From Chitinophagaceae bacterium (GTDB taxonomy: Bacteria > Bacteroidota > Bacteroidia > Chitinophagales > Chitinophagaceae): a stretch of 64,000 bases of DNA. Each line of letters begins with the position of its first letter. The first letter of the stretch is position 1. The DNA lies in NCBI GenBank assembly GCA_016715365.1, contig JADKAM010000003.1, forward strand, positions 372,001-436,000. Direction: 5' to 3'. Below the pieces are notes generated by a model. It did no database searches and was not told the DNA's origin. It saw only the letters and a list, made by a program, of their open reading frames with translations. Below, piece after piece: positions 7,072-15,959 of this stretch. A program made the position numbers and the translations under genes.

Positions 7072-8280
7072 ATGAGCAAGAAGGTTGTTTTGGGATTTAG
7101 CGGCGGATTGGATACCACTTACTGTGTAAAATATCTTACAGAAGAAAAAGGTTATGAAGTGCATTCTGTAATTGTAAACACCGGTGGTTTTAACGACGAT
7201 GAATTGAAAAAGATTGAAGCACATGCTTATAAACTTGGAGTAAAATCACACACCACAGTAAATGCAGTTAAAAGTTATTACGATAAAATAATCAAGTACC
7301 TCGTTTTTGGAAATGTACTTAAGAATAATACTTACCCATTAAGTGTTAGTGCTGAAAGATTAAGCCAGGCAGTTTTTATTGCTGAGCATGTACAGCATTT
7401 AAATGCAGATATCGTGGCGCATGGCAGTACCGGTGCAGGCAATGACCAGGTAAGATTTGATATGATCTTCAATATCATGATACCCGGTGTTGAAATCTGT
7501 ACTCCTATACGTGATCTTAAATTAAGCCGTGAAGATGAAATTGCTTATTTAAAAAGCAAGGGTGTTGAAATGAATTTTGACAAATCAATGTACTCCATAA
7601 ACAAAGGTTTGTGGGGCACCAGTGTGGGTGGTAAAGAAACATTGAACAGTAAAGGCATGTTGCCCGAAGAAGCCTGGCCTACGCAGGTTACAGCAACTGA
7701 GCAAAAATCAGTTGAACTGGAATTTGTAAAGGGAGAATTGATTGGCATTGATGGAAAACGATTTGCTCATCCAACAGAAGCTATTCAGCATTTGCAAAGT
7801 ATAGCCGGTGCTTTTGGTATTGGAAGGGATATGCATGTTGGCGATACCATCATCGGCATCAAGGGCCGTGTAGGTTTTGAAGCAGCTGCTCCCATGATTA
7901 TTTTAAAAGCACACCATGCTTTGGAAAAACATGTGCTTACCAAATGGCAGTTGAACTGGAAAGATCAGCTGGCCTTGTTTTATGGCAACTGGCTGCATGA
8001 AGGGCAGATACTGGATCCGGTGATGAGAGATATTGAGGCCTTCTTCCAGCATTCACAGGAGAATGTTACCGGAAAAGTTTTTGTTGATCTCATGCCTTAT
8101 CGTTTTCAGATCACCGGCATCGAATCGGTTTATGACCTGATGAGCAGCAAATTTGGTAAGTACGGAGAGATGAATACAGGCTGGACAGGGGATGATGTAA
8201 GAGGGTTCTCAAAAATATTTGGTAACCAGACCATGATCTATAACGCAGTAAAACAAACAGCTGATGGCAACAAAGATTAA
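7072..8280 (+). CDS. argG: Argininosuccinate synthase
   Basis: The 402-residue protein starts with the ATP-pyrophosphatase loop VVLGFSGGLDTTYC (residues 4-17) and has AHGSTGAGNDQVRFD, the citrulline/aspartate-binding segment of ArgG. It condenses citrulline and aspartate, with ATP going to AMP and PPi, in the penultimate arginine step. It begins 10 bases after the GNAT gene and overlaps argC by 17 bases, so it is translationally coupled. The family in Bacteroidota is about 400 residues; no defect is seen. Confidence 0.96.
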   Translation: MSKKVVLGFSGGLDTTYCVKYLTEEKGYEVHSVIVNTGGFNDDELKKIEAHAYKLGVKSHTTVNAVKSYYDKIIKYLVFGNVLKNNTYPLSVSAERLSQAVFIAEHVQHLNADIVAHGSTGAGNDQVRFDMIFNIMIPGVEICTPIRDLKLSREDEIAYLKSKGVEMNFDKSMYSINKGLWGTSVGGKETLNSKGMLPEEAWPTQVTATEQKSVELEFVKGELIGIDGKRFAHPTEAIQHLQSIAGAFGIGRDMHVGDTIIGIKGRVGFEAAAPMIILKAHHALEKHVLTKWQLNWKDQLALFYGNWLHEGQILDPVMRDIEAFFQHSQENVTGKVFVDLMPYRFQITGIESVYDLMSSKFGKYGEMNTGWTGDDVRGFSKIFGNQTMIYNAVKQTADGNKD

Positions 8281-9241
8281 AGTTGGTATTGTTGGAGGTG
8301 CTGGTTATACCGGAGGAGAGTTGATCAGGATATTGCTCAATCACCCTGCGGCAGTAATTTCTTTTGTGCATAGTAAAAGTAATGCAGGTAATTTTTTATA
8401 CGAAGTACATAAAGACCTGCAGGGGGATACTGATATAAAATTCAGTTCCTCATTAAGCCAGAAAATTGATGTGTTGTTTTTATGCGTTGGTCATGGTGAT
8501 GCCGTAAAGTTTTTAGCAGAAAATAAAATTGATGCTGCAATAAAGATCATCGACCTCAGCCAGGATTTCAGATTGGGCGAATCAATGAATAAAAGAAAAT
8601 TTGTTTACGGTTTACCCGAGTTGAATAAAGCACAAATAAGAAAAGCAAAAAATATTGCAAACCCCGGCTGCTTTGCCACTGCCATTCAATTAGGCTTATT
8701 GCCGTTGGCAAAAGCAGGCTTGCTAAAAGAAATTCACACAACAGGTATTACCGGCTCAACAGGTGCAGGACAGGGTTTGAGTGAGACCTCACATTTCAGC
8801 TGGCGGGCAAATAATATACAGGCTTATAAAACATTATCGCATCAGCATCTTAAAGAGATCGGGCAATCTATGTTGCAGTTAAATCCTGCTGGCAATGTTG
8901 ATCTTAATTTTATTCCCTGGCGGGGAGATTTTACAAGAGGCATTTTTATAAGCTCCCAAATAAAATGTTCTTTGGAATTGAATGAAGTTGCAGCACTGTA
9001 TAAAAAATATTATGCGGCACATCCTTTTGTGGTGCTGAGTGATGAGCCTGTCTTTTTAAAGCAGGTAGTTAATACCAACAAGTGTTTTATTCAATTAGAA
9101 AAAGTGGGCAGCAACCTGGTTATCCATTCTGCCATTGATAATTTATTAAAAGGCGCCAGTGGGCAAGCGGTGCAGAATATGAATTTAATGTTTGGCCTGG
9201 AAGAAACAACAGGATTGAAATTAAAAGCAAATTATTTTTAA
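8264..9241 (+). CDS. argC: N-acyl-gamma-glutamyl-phosphate reductase
   Basis: The 325-residue protein has the NADPH-binding start VGIVGGAGYTGGELIRIL and the active-site motif NPGCFATAIQLGLLPL with catalytic Cys at about residue 136. It reduces N-acyl-glutamyl phosphate to the semialdehyde. The start codon lies inside argG (17-base overlap). The C-terminal motif NLLKGASGQAVQNMNLMFGL is typical. It is followed by an 80-base gap holding a palindromic repeat, the largest gap within the operon. Confidence 0.96.
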   Translation: MATKIKVGIVGGAGYTGGELIRILLNHPAAVISFVHSKSNAGNFLYEVHKDLQGDTDIKFSSSLSQKIDVLFLCVGHGDAVKFLAENKIDAAIKIIDLSQDFRLGESMNKRKFVYGLPELNKAQIRKAKNIANPGCFATAIQLGLLPLAKAGLLKEIHTTGITGSTGAGQGLSETSHFSWRANNIQAYKTLSHQHLKEIGQSMLQLNPAGNVDLNFIPWRGDFTRGIFISSQIKCSLELNEVAALYKKYYAAHPFVVLSDEPVFLKQVVNTNKCFIQLEKVGSNLVIHSAIDNLLKGASGQAVQNMNLMFGLEETTGLKLKANYF

Positions 9242-9245
9242 AGTA

Positions 9246-9310
9246 ACCGCTGAAACGCAAAGGCGCAGAGTTCGGTATTTAAATTCTCTGCTACTCAGCG
9301 CTCTGCGGTA
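9246..9310. repeat. Palindromic repeat between argC and argD
   Basis: AACGCAAAGGCGCAGAG on the left and a CTCTGC...CAGCGCTCTGCGGT run on the right form an imperfect inverted repeat around an AT-rich centre. Words of the type CGCAGAGACGCAGAG / CTCTGCGTCTCTGCGG are recurrent intergenic repeats in many bacteria (recalled, not checked). It is transcribed within the operon and could be an RNA hairpin that sets the relative expression of downstream genes. Confidence 0.55.
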
Positions 9311-9321
9311 AAAAAACGGAA

Positions 9322-10446
9322 ATGAAATTATTTGATGTATATCCCTTAAATGACATTGTAATAGAAAAAGCAATGGGGTCATATGTGTGGGATGATAAGG
9401 GAGAAAAGTATCTCGATTTATATGGCGGGCATGCTGTTATATCCATAGGGCATACACATCCGCATTATGTAAAGCGGATTGAAGACCAGTTGCATAAAGT
9501 AGGCTTCTATTCCAACTCAATAAAAATTCCATTGCAGGTTGAGCTGGCAGAAAAATTAGGAAAGATATCCGGTAAAGAAGATTACCAGTTGTTCTTATGT
9601 AATTCAGGTGCAGAAGCAAATGAGAATGCATTAAAGCTTGCTTCTTTTTATAATGGCAGAAAAAAGATCATTGCTTTTAAAAAAGCATTTCATGGCAGAA
9701 CATCATTAGCTGTAGCTGCAACAGATAATCCAAATATTGTTGCACCGGTAAATGAAACAGATAATGTGATATTTCTTCCTTTTAATGATGAAGCAGCGCT
9801 GGAAGTAGCGTTTAAGCAACATGAGATTTCGTCTGTTATTATTGAAGGGATACAGGGTGTTGGAGGCATCATTGTTGCCAGCGATGCTTTCCTGAAAAAA
9901 ATAAGAAGCCTTTGCAATGAATACAATGCTGTATTTATTGCAGATTCTGTGCAGTGCGGGTACGGCAGAAGCGGCAAATTCTATTCGCATGATTTTGCAG
10001 GAGTGAATGCAGATATTTATACCATGGCAAAGGGTATGGGTAATGGATTTCCGATCGGAGCCATTTCCATCGCCCCAAAAATTCAACCCAAACATTTTAT
10101 GCTGGGTACAACTTTCGGCGGCAATCATTTGGCCTGTGCTGCCGCTTTGGCTGTGTTGGAGGTAATTGAAAAGGAAGAGTTGATCAATAATGCGAAAACA
10201 GTTGGCGATTATTTAATGGGAGAACTAAAAAAACTGCCTAATATAAAAGAAGTAAGAGGAAAAGGATTGATGATCGGCATTGATTTGCCTGATGAACTGA
10301 ACATGGTAAAGAAGAACCTTTTATGTAAGCACAAAATATTTACCGGCGAAGCAAAACCAAACGTGATCAGACTTTTACCGGCATTAAATATAACAAAAAC
10401 CGAAGCAGATATTTTTTTACAGGCAATTAAAACCGAATTAGGCTGA
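9322..10446 (+). CDS. argD: N-acylornithine aminotransferase
   Basis: The 374-residue class III PLP aminotransferase has the expected landmarks: YLDLYGGHAVISIGHTHP near the N-terminus, NSGAEANENALKLA (cofactor phosphate contact), FHGRTSLAVAATDN, IADSVQCGYGRSGKF and the Schiff-base lysine in YTMAKGMGNGFPIG at about residue 237. It converts N-acylglutamate semialdehyde to N-acylornithine. Its last base is also the first base region of argF', so the two are coupled. It is slightly shorter than enterobacterial ArgD (about 400). Confidence 0.94.
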   Translation: MKLFDVYPLNDIVIEKAMGSYVWDDKGEKYLDLYGGHAVISIGHTHPHYVKRIEDQLHKVGFYSNSIKIPLQVELAEKLGKISGKEDYQLFLCNSGAEANENALKLASFYNGRKKIIAFKKAFHGRTSLAVAATDNPNIVAPVNETDNVIFLPFNDEAALEVAFKQHEISSVIIEGIQGVGGIIVASDAFLKKIRSLCNEYNAVFIADSVQCGYGRSGKFYSHDFAGVNADIYTMAKGMGNGFPIGAISIAPKIQPKHFMLGTTFGGNHLACAAALAVLEVIEKEELINNAKTVGDYLMGELKKLPNIKEVRGKGLMIGIDLPDELNMVKKNLLCKHKIFTGEAKPNVIRLLPALNITKTEADIFLQAIKTELG

Positions 10447-11435
10447 TGAAAAATTTTATTTCTGTAAATGATGTTGATAATATAAATGCACTGGTTGAAC
10501 AGGCGTTGAAATATAAAGCAGATCCATTTGCAGATAAGCAACTGGGAGCAGGTAAAAGAATTGGGCTGTTATTTTTAAATCCATCTTTACGCACCCGGTT
10601 AAGCACACAGGTGGCGGCTGCCAACCTCGGAATGGAAGCCATCGTTTTTAATGTTGACAAAGAAGGATGGGCTTTGGAATTTGCTGAGGGAGCCATCATG
10701 AATGGAACAACAGTTGAACATATCAAAGATGCAGCACCGGTTCTGGGGCAGTACTTTGATATTTTATCCGTACGTACATTTCCATCTTTACAAAACAGGG
10801 AAGATGATTATGCAGAAACAGTGATCAATCAATTTATTAAATATGCCGGCGTGCCCATAGTAAGCCTGGAGAGTGCTACACTGCATCCATTGCAGTCTCT
10901 TGCAGATATAATTACTATTCAGGAAAGCAGGCTCTCAGTTTCTCCGCCAACTGGCGGAGGCGGAGGGGGAGGAACAGGCAAACCTAAAGTTGTTTTAACC
11001 TGGGCTCCGCATGTAAAAGCATTGCCGCAATGTGTAGCCAATTCTTTTGCCCAATGGGTTGGAGGATGGAACGAAACTGAATTTGTAATTACGCATCCCG
11101 AAGGTTATGAACTGGATGAAGCTTTTACAAAGAACGCCACCATTATTACCAACCAGGATGAAGCGTTAAAAAATGCCGATTATATTTATGTAAAAAACTG
11201 GAGCAGTTATAAAGACTACGGAAAAATAATTTCCAGCGATACAGATTGGATGCTTAACATTAAAAAACTAGCTCTTACCAATGATGCTAAAGTAATGCAT
11301 TGCCTTCCTGTAAGGCGCAATGTTGAATTGAGTGATGAGATATTAGATGGCACTAAAAGTCTGGTTACACAGCAGGCCGGTAACCGGGTTTGGGCTGCAC
11401 AGGCTGTACTTAGCGAAATTGTAAAATCAATGTAA
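10446..11435 (+). CDS. argF': N-succinylornithine/N-acetylornithine carbamoyltransferase
   Basis: The 329-residue transcarbamylase has the carbamoyl-phosphate loop FLNPSLRTRLSTQ (residues 44-56), ATLHPLQSLADI, and the C-terminal MHCLPVRRNVELSD. It matches the ArgF' class that uses acylated ornithine rather than ornithine; the segment GAIMNGTTVEHIKD is diagnostic. Residue 90 is Val. In the Bacteroides fragilis succinylornithine enzyme the aligned residue is Pro90, and in acetylornithine enzymes it is Glu (recalled), so succinylornithine is the more likely substrate. A low-complexity insert at about residues 160-178 (SVSPPTGGGGGGGTG) is absent from homologues I remember and coincides with a palindromic repeat. 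Start and stop overlap both neighbours. Confidence 0.9.
   Translation: MKNFISVNDVDNINALVEQALKYKADPFADKQLGAGKRIGLLFLNPSLRTRLSTQVAAANLGMEAIVFNVDKEGWALEFAEGAIMNGTTVEHIKDAAPVLGQYFDILSVRTFPSLQNREDDYAETVINQFIKYAGVPIVSLESATLHPLQSLADIITIQESRLSVSPPTGGGGGGGTGKPKVVLTWAPHVKALPQCVANSFAQWVGGWNETEFVITHPEGYELDEAFTKNATIITNQDEALKNADYIYVKNWSSYKDYGKIISSDTDWMLNIKKLALTNDAKVMHCLPVRRNVELSDEILDGTKSLVTQQAGNRVWAAQAVLSEIVKSM
10942..10959. repeat. Palindromic repeat read in frame inside argF'
   Basis: CTCCGCC / GGCGGAG with a 4-base AACT centre is a perfect 7-bp palindrome, followed by GGCGGAGGGGGAGG. It encodes the PPTGGGGGGG part of an insert in ArgF' between the HPLQSLADI motif and the KVVLTWAPH strand, so a surface loop is the likely location. 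Confidence 0.65.
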
Positions 11436-12226
11436 TGAAAAAATTATTCGTTATTAAGATTGGAGGTAATGTGGTTGATGATGCGGCAGCTTTAAAATCA
11501 TTTCTTCAGAAATTTGCTGGAATTAATGCACATAAAATACTGATCCATGGTGGTGGAAAAATTGCAACAACCATTGGCAAGCAAATGGGATTAACGCCCA
11601 ACTACATTAACGGAAGGCGCATTACGGATGAAGCAACCATTGATCTGGTTACGATGGTTTATGGAGGATTGATCAATAAAAAACTGGTGGCAGCATTACA
11701 ATCCTTGCATTGCAATGCCATTGGTTTAACCGGTGCTGATGCAAATATTATTCCGGCAGGTAAAAGACCTGTTGCTGAAATTGATTATGGCTTTGTGGGC
11801 GATATAAACAGTTCGCAATTGGCAGTTGGCAGTTTGCAATTGCTTCTCGATAATTATTTAGTACCAGTATTTGCTCCTTTAACACACGATGGGCAGGGTC
11901 AAATGCTGAATACCAATGCCGATACCATTGCTTCGGCACTGGCTGTTGCCTTGTCAACACAATATGATGTAAGACTGATCTATTGTTTTGAAAAGAAAGG
12001 CGTGTTGGAAAATATTGAAGACGAATTATCAGTAATTCAGTTGATCAATAAAGAAAAATATCAGCAGCTGCTGGAAGATAAAAAACTGGCAGATGGCATA
12101 TTGCCTAAAATAGACAATGCCTTTGCTGCAATCGATAATGGCGTACAGGAAGTATTGATTGGCCATGCAGATGACCTGCTGCAAAATATAACGGTTGATA
12201 CAAAAGGAACACTCATTAAAGCATGA
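11435..12226 (+). CDS. argB: N-acylglutamate kinase
   Basis: The 263-residue amino-acid kinase fold protein has FVIKIGGNVVDD at the N-terminus, ILIHGGGKIATTIGKQMGL, and the substrate/ATP region LNTNADTIASALAVAL. It phosphorylates N-acylglutamate. There is no N-terminal extension of the type linked to arginine feedback hexamers, so strong feedback inhibition here is not expected from length alone. The start codon shares one base with the argF' stop, and the stop overlaps argE by 4 bases (ATGA). Residues about 125-136 (NSSQLAVGSLQL) come from a repeat-like DNA segment. Confidence 0.94.
   Translation: MKKLFVIKIGGNVVDDAAALKSFLQKFAGINAHKILIHGGGKIATTIGKQMGLTPNYINGRRITDEATIDLVTMVYGGLINKKLVAALQSLHCNAIGLTGADANIIPAGKRPVAEIDYGFVGDINSSQLAVGSLQLLLDNYLVPVFAPLTHDGQGQMLNTNADTIASALAVALSTQYDVRLIYCFEKKGVLENIEDELSVIQLINKEKYQQLLEDKKLADGILPKIDNAFAAIDNGVQEVLIGHADDLLQNITVDTKGTLIKA
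11809..11843. repeat. Tandem/palindromic repeat-like segment inside argB
   Basis: The stretch contains GCAATTGGCAGTTGGCAG followed by TTTGCAATTGC, that is, GCAATTG at both ends and two GGCAGTT-type units between. GGCAGTTGGCAATTGGC-type tracts are frequent intergenic repeats in Bacteroidota (recalled). Here it encodes SSQLAVGSLQL within a variable loop of ArgB with little change in overall length. Confidence 0.4.
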
Positions 12227-13314
12227 CAGAAAATAAACCATACCAGGAAGCTGTTGAGCTGTTACAAAAACTGATAGCAACGCCTTCTTTCAGTAAGGAA
12301 GAAGATAAAACCGCTGATATTGTTGAACAGTTTTTCAAAGAAAGAAATATCCCGTCAAAACGTTCGCTAAATAATGTGTGGTGTGTAAATAAATATTTTG
12401 ATGAAAGTAAGCCAACCATCTTACTCAACTCACATCACGATACTGTAAAATCCAATCCGCAATACACCAAAGACCCTTTTTCGCCAATCATTGAAGAAGC
12501 CCGCCCGGATGACCCGGCCGGACGGGGAAAATTATTTGGTTTAGGCAGCAATGATGCCGGTGGTTGCCTGGTAAGTTTGATAGCAACATTCTGCCATTTT
12601 TATGAAATGGAAAACCTAAAGTTTAATATTGTTATTGCTGCAACTGCAGAAGAAGAGATCAGTGGAAAAAATGGAATTGAAAGTATATTGTCATCCTTAC
12701 CAAAAATTGACCTGGCGATTGTTGGAGAACCAACACTAACTAATCTTGCTATTGCCGAAAAAGGCCTGCTGGTATTGGATTGTGCAGCAACAGGCAAAGC
12801 CGGTCATGCTGCCAGGGAAGAAGGTGAGAATGCCATTTATAAAGCCATGACAGATATCAGCTGGTTTCAAACTTATCAGTTTCCAAAAGTATCTGAAGTC
12901 TTGGGGCCAATAAAAATGTCGGTAACATCAATTTGTACGGAAAATAAAGCACATAATGTAGTACCCGCTATTTGCAGTTTTGTTGTTGACATCAGGGTTA
13001 CAGATGTATACACACATGAAGAGATTCTGGAAACAATTAAACAACATATTCAATCTGAAGTAAAACCCAGGAGCATGCGTTTGCGTTCTTCAAAAATTGA
13101 AAAAGATCATCCGCTTGTTCAGGCAGGTATAAAACTGGGCAAACAAATGTATGGTTCGCCCACAACATCAGATGCTGCATTGATTCCTGCACCGGTATTA
13201 AAGTGTGGCCCGGGAGATAGTGCAAGAAGTCACACAGCAGATGAGTTTATTTATCTGAAAGAAATTGAAAAAGGGATAAAAACTTACATAAAAATATTGG
13301 AAAAGGTAGTTTAA
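12223..13314 (+). CDS. argE: M20-family N-acylornithine deacylase
   Basis: The 363-residue M20 metallopeptidase-fold enzyme shows the first metal motif LLNSHHDTV (residues about 66-74), the bridging Asp in FGLGSNDAGGC, and the catalytic Glu pair in AATAEEEISGKNGIE, followed by VGEPT and the later metal His near the C-terminus (ARSHTADEF). It removes the acyl group from acylcitrulline in pathways that use ArgF'. The protein contains an unusual EARPDDPAGRG insert at about residues 92-102 that coincides with a GC-rich palindrome. It overlaps argB by 4 bases. Confidence 0.9.
   Translation: MTENKPYQEAVELLQKLIATPSFSKEEDKTADIVEQFFKERNIPSKRSLNNVWCVNKYFDESKPTILLNSHHDTVKSNPQYTKDPFSPIIEEARPDDPAGRGKLFGLGSNDAGGCLVSLIATFCHFYEMENLKFNIVIAATAEEEISGKNGIESILSSLPKIDLAIVGEPTLTNLAIAEKGLLVLDCAATGKAGHAAREEGENAIYKAMTDISWFQTYQFPKVSEVLGPIKMSVTSICTENKAHNVVPAICSFVVDIRVTDVYTHEEILETIKQHIQSEVKPRSMRLRSSKIEKDHPLVQAGIKLGKQMYGSPTTSDAALIPAPVLKCGPGDSARSHTADEFIYLKEIEKGIKTYIKILEKVV
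12500..12526. repeat. GC-rich palindrome read in frame inside argE
   Basis: CCCGCCCGG (12500-12508) and CCGGACGGG (12518-12526) are complementary at 8 of 9 positions around ATGACCCGG. The segment is far richer in GC than the surrounding gene and encodes ARPDDPAGRG, which has no counterpart in other M20 ArgE-type sequences I can recall between the PII-E and GLGSND motifs. Confidence 0.6.
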
Positions 13315-13332
13315 CCATCAAATTTTACCAAC

Positions 13333-14669
<1,337 letters not shown>

Positions 14670-14692
14670 CCGCTATAATTCACTATTTAATA

Positions 14693-15862
14693 ATGGCCGA
14701 TCAGTCTACGAAAAAACGCATTGCTATATTTGGTTCAACCGGCTCTATAGGTACCCAGGCGCTGGAAGTGATACGTGCCAATCCCGATCTGTTTGAAGTG
14801 GAGATATTAACAGCACAGACAAATGATGAACTGCTCATTACCCAGGCGCTGAAATTCAGGCCCAATGCGGTTGTTATAGGTGATGAAGCCAGGTATCAGA
14901 AAGTAAAGGAAGCCTTATCATCAACAGATATAAAAGTATTTGCCGGCGAAGCTGCATTGGAAGAAGTGGCCGAATTTGATACCTATGATATGATGCTGGC
15001 CGGCATTGTTGGCTTTGCAGGATTAAAACCCACTTTAAAGGCAGTAGAAAAGGGCAAAGCTGTAGGACTTGCCAATAAAGAAACACTGGTTGTTGCGGGC
15101 GATATTGTGATGCAGAAAGCCATTGAAAAAAGAGTGCCGGTCATTCCTGTAGACAGTGAGCATTCCGCCATATTTCAATGTCTCATCGGCGAAGCCAGGA
15201 ACCCCATCGAAAAAATTATTCTTACGGCCAGTGGCGGTCCCTTCCTGGGTAAAAAACCCAATTTTCTCGTTAATGTAAAAAGAGATCATGCACTGCAGCA
15301 TCCCAACTGGAGTATGGGAGCAAAAATATCTATAGATTCTGCAACCCTTATGAATAAAGGGTTGGAGATGATTGAGGCAAAATGGCTTTTTAATTTACGA
15401 CCCGATCAGATCGAAGTGGTGATACATCCGCAAAGTATTATTCACAGTATGGTTCAGTTTGAAGATGGAAGTATCAAAGCACAGATGGGATTACCCGATA
15501 TGAAACTCCCCATACAATATGCCATGGCATTTCCGGGCAGAATAAAAAACGATTTTCCCCGCCTCAATTTTAAAAAATATCCGGCACTAAATTTTGAGGA
15601 ACCCGATGTTAAAACTTTCAGAAATTTAGCCCTGGCTATAGAAGCACTTAACAAGGCCGGCAATATGCCCTGTGTATTAAATGCAGCCAACGAAATTGCC
15701 GTGTGGGCCTTTCTGCGCAACCGTATCGGCTTTTTAGATATGACCGCCCTGGTTGAAAAAACCATGGAAAACGTGACCTATATTGAAAAACCCACCTTAC
15801 AGGAATATTTTGAAAGCGACGCCGAAGCCCGTAATTTTGCCGCTTCGTTGATAAACCTGTAA
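14693..15862 (+). CDS. dxr: 1-deoxy-D-xylulose-5-phosphate reductoisomerase
   Basis: The 389-residue protein starts with the NADPH-binding motif IAIFGSTGSIGTQALEVI (residues 11-28). It carries NKETLVVAGDIV, the metal/substrate segment PVDSEHSAIFQCL, TASGGPFLGK, and the LMNKGLEMIEAKWLF helix. It makes 2-C-methyl-D-erythritol 4-phosphate, the committed step of the MEP isoprenoid pathway. The length is normal and the gene is intact. It is probably expressed from its own promoter at the end of argH; rseP follows after a 97-base gap. Confidence 0.96.
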   Translation: MADQSTKKRIAIFGSTGSIGTQALEVIRANPDLFEVEILTAQTNDELLITQALKFRPNAVVIGDEARYQKVKEALSSTDIKVFAGEAALEEVAEFDTYDMMLAGIVGFAGLKPTLKAVEKGKAVGLANKETLVVAGDIVMQKAIEKRVPVIPVDSEHSAIFQCLIGEARNPIEKIILTASGGPFLGKKPNFLVNVKRDHALQHPNWSMGAKISIDSATLMNKGLEMIEAKWLFNLRPDQIEVVIHPQSIIHSMVQFEDGSIKAQMGLPDMKLPIQYAMAFPGRIKNDFPRLNFKKYPALNFEEPDVKTFRNLALAIEALNKAGNMPCVLNAANEIAVWAFLRNRIGFLDMTALVEKTMENVTYIEKPTLQEYFESDAEARNFAASLINL

Positions 15863-15959
15863 AAGTTTTTTGGGCCGGGCCTTGTACTGCTATTTAGCTT
15901 CATTGGCGTCGCACTCTTGTACTTTTCATCAATATTGAACATTAAATACAAATTAATAA
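15863..15959. other. Intergenic GC-rich segment between dxr and rseP
   Basis: The gap contains GGGCCGGGCCTTGTACTGC followed by GGCGTCGCACTCTTGTACTT, in which CTTGTACT occurs twice. Similar TTGTACTGC...GCGTCGCACTCTTGTAC stretches recur between genes in Chitinophagaceae as I remember them, so it is probably a dispersed repeat. No ORF or convincing promoter is visible. Confidence 0.35.
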
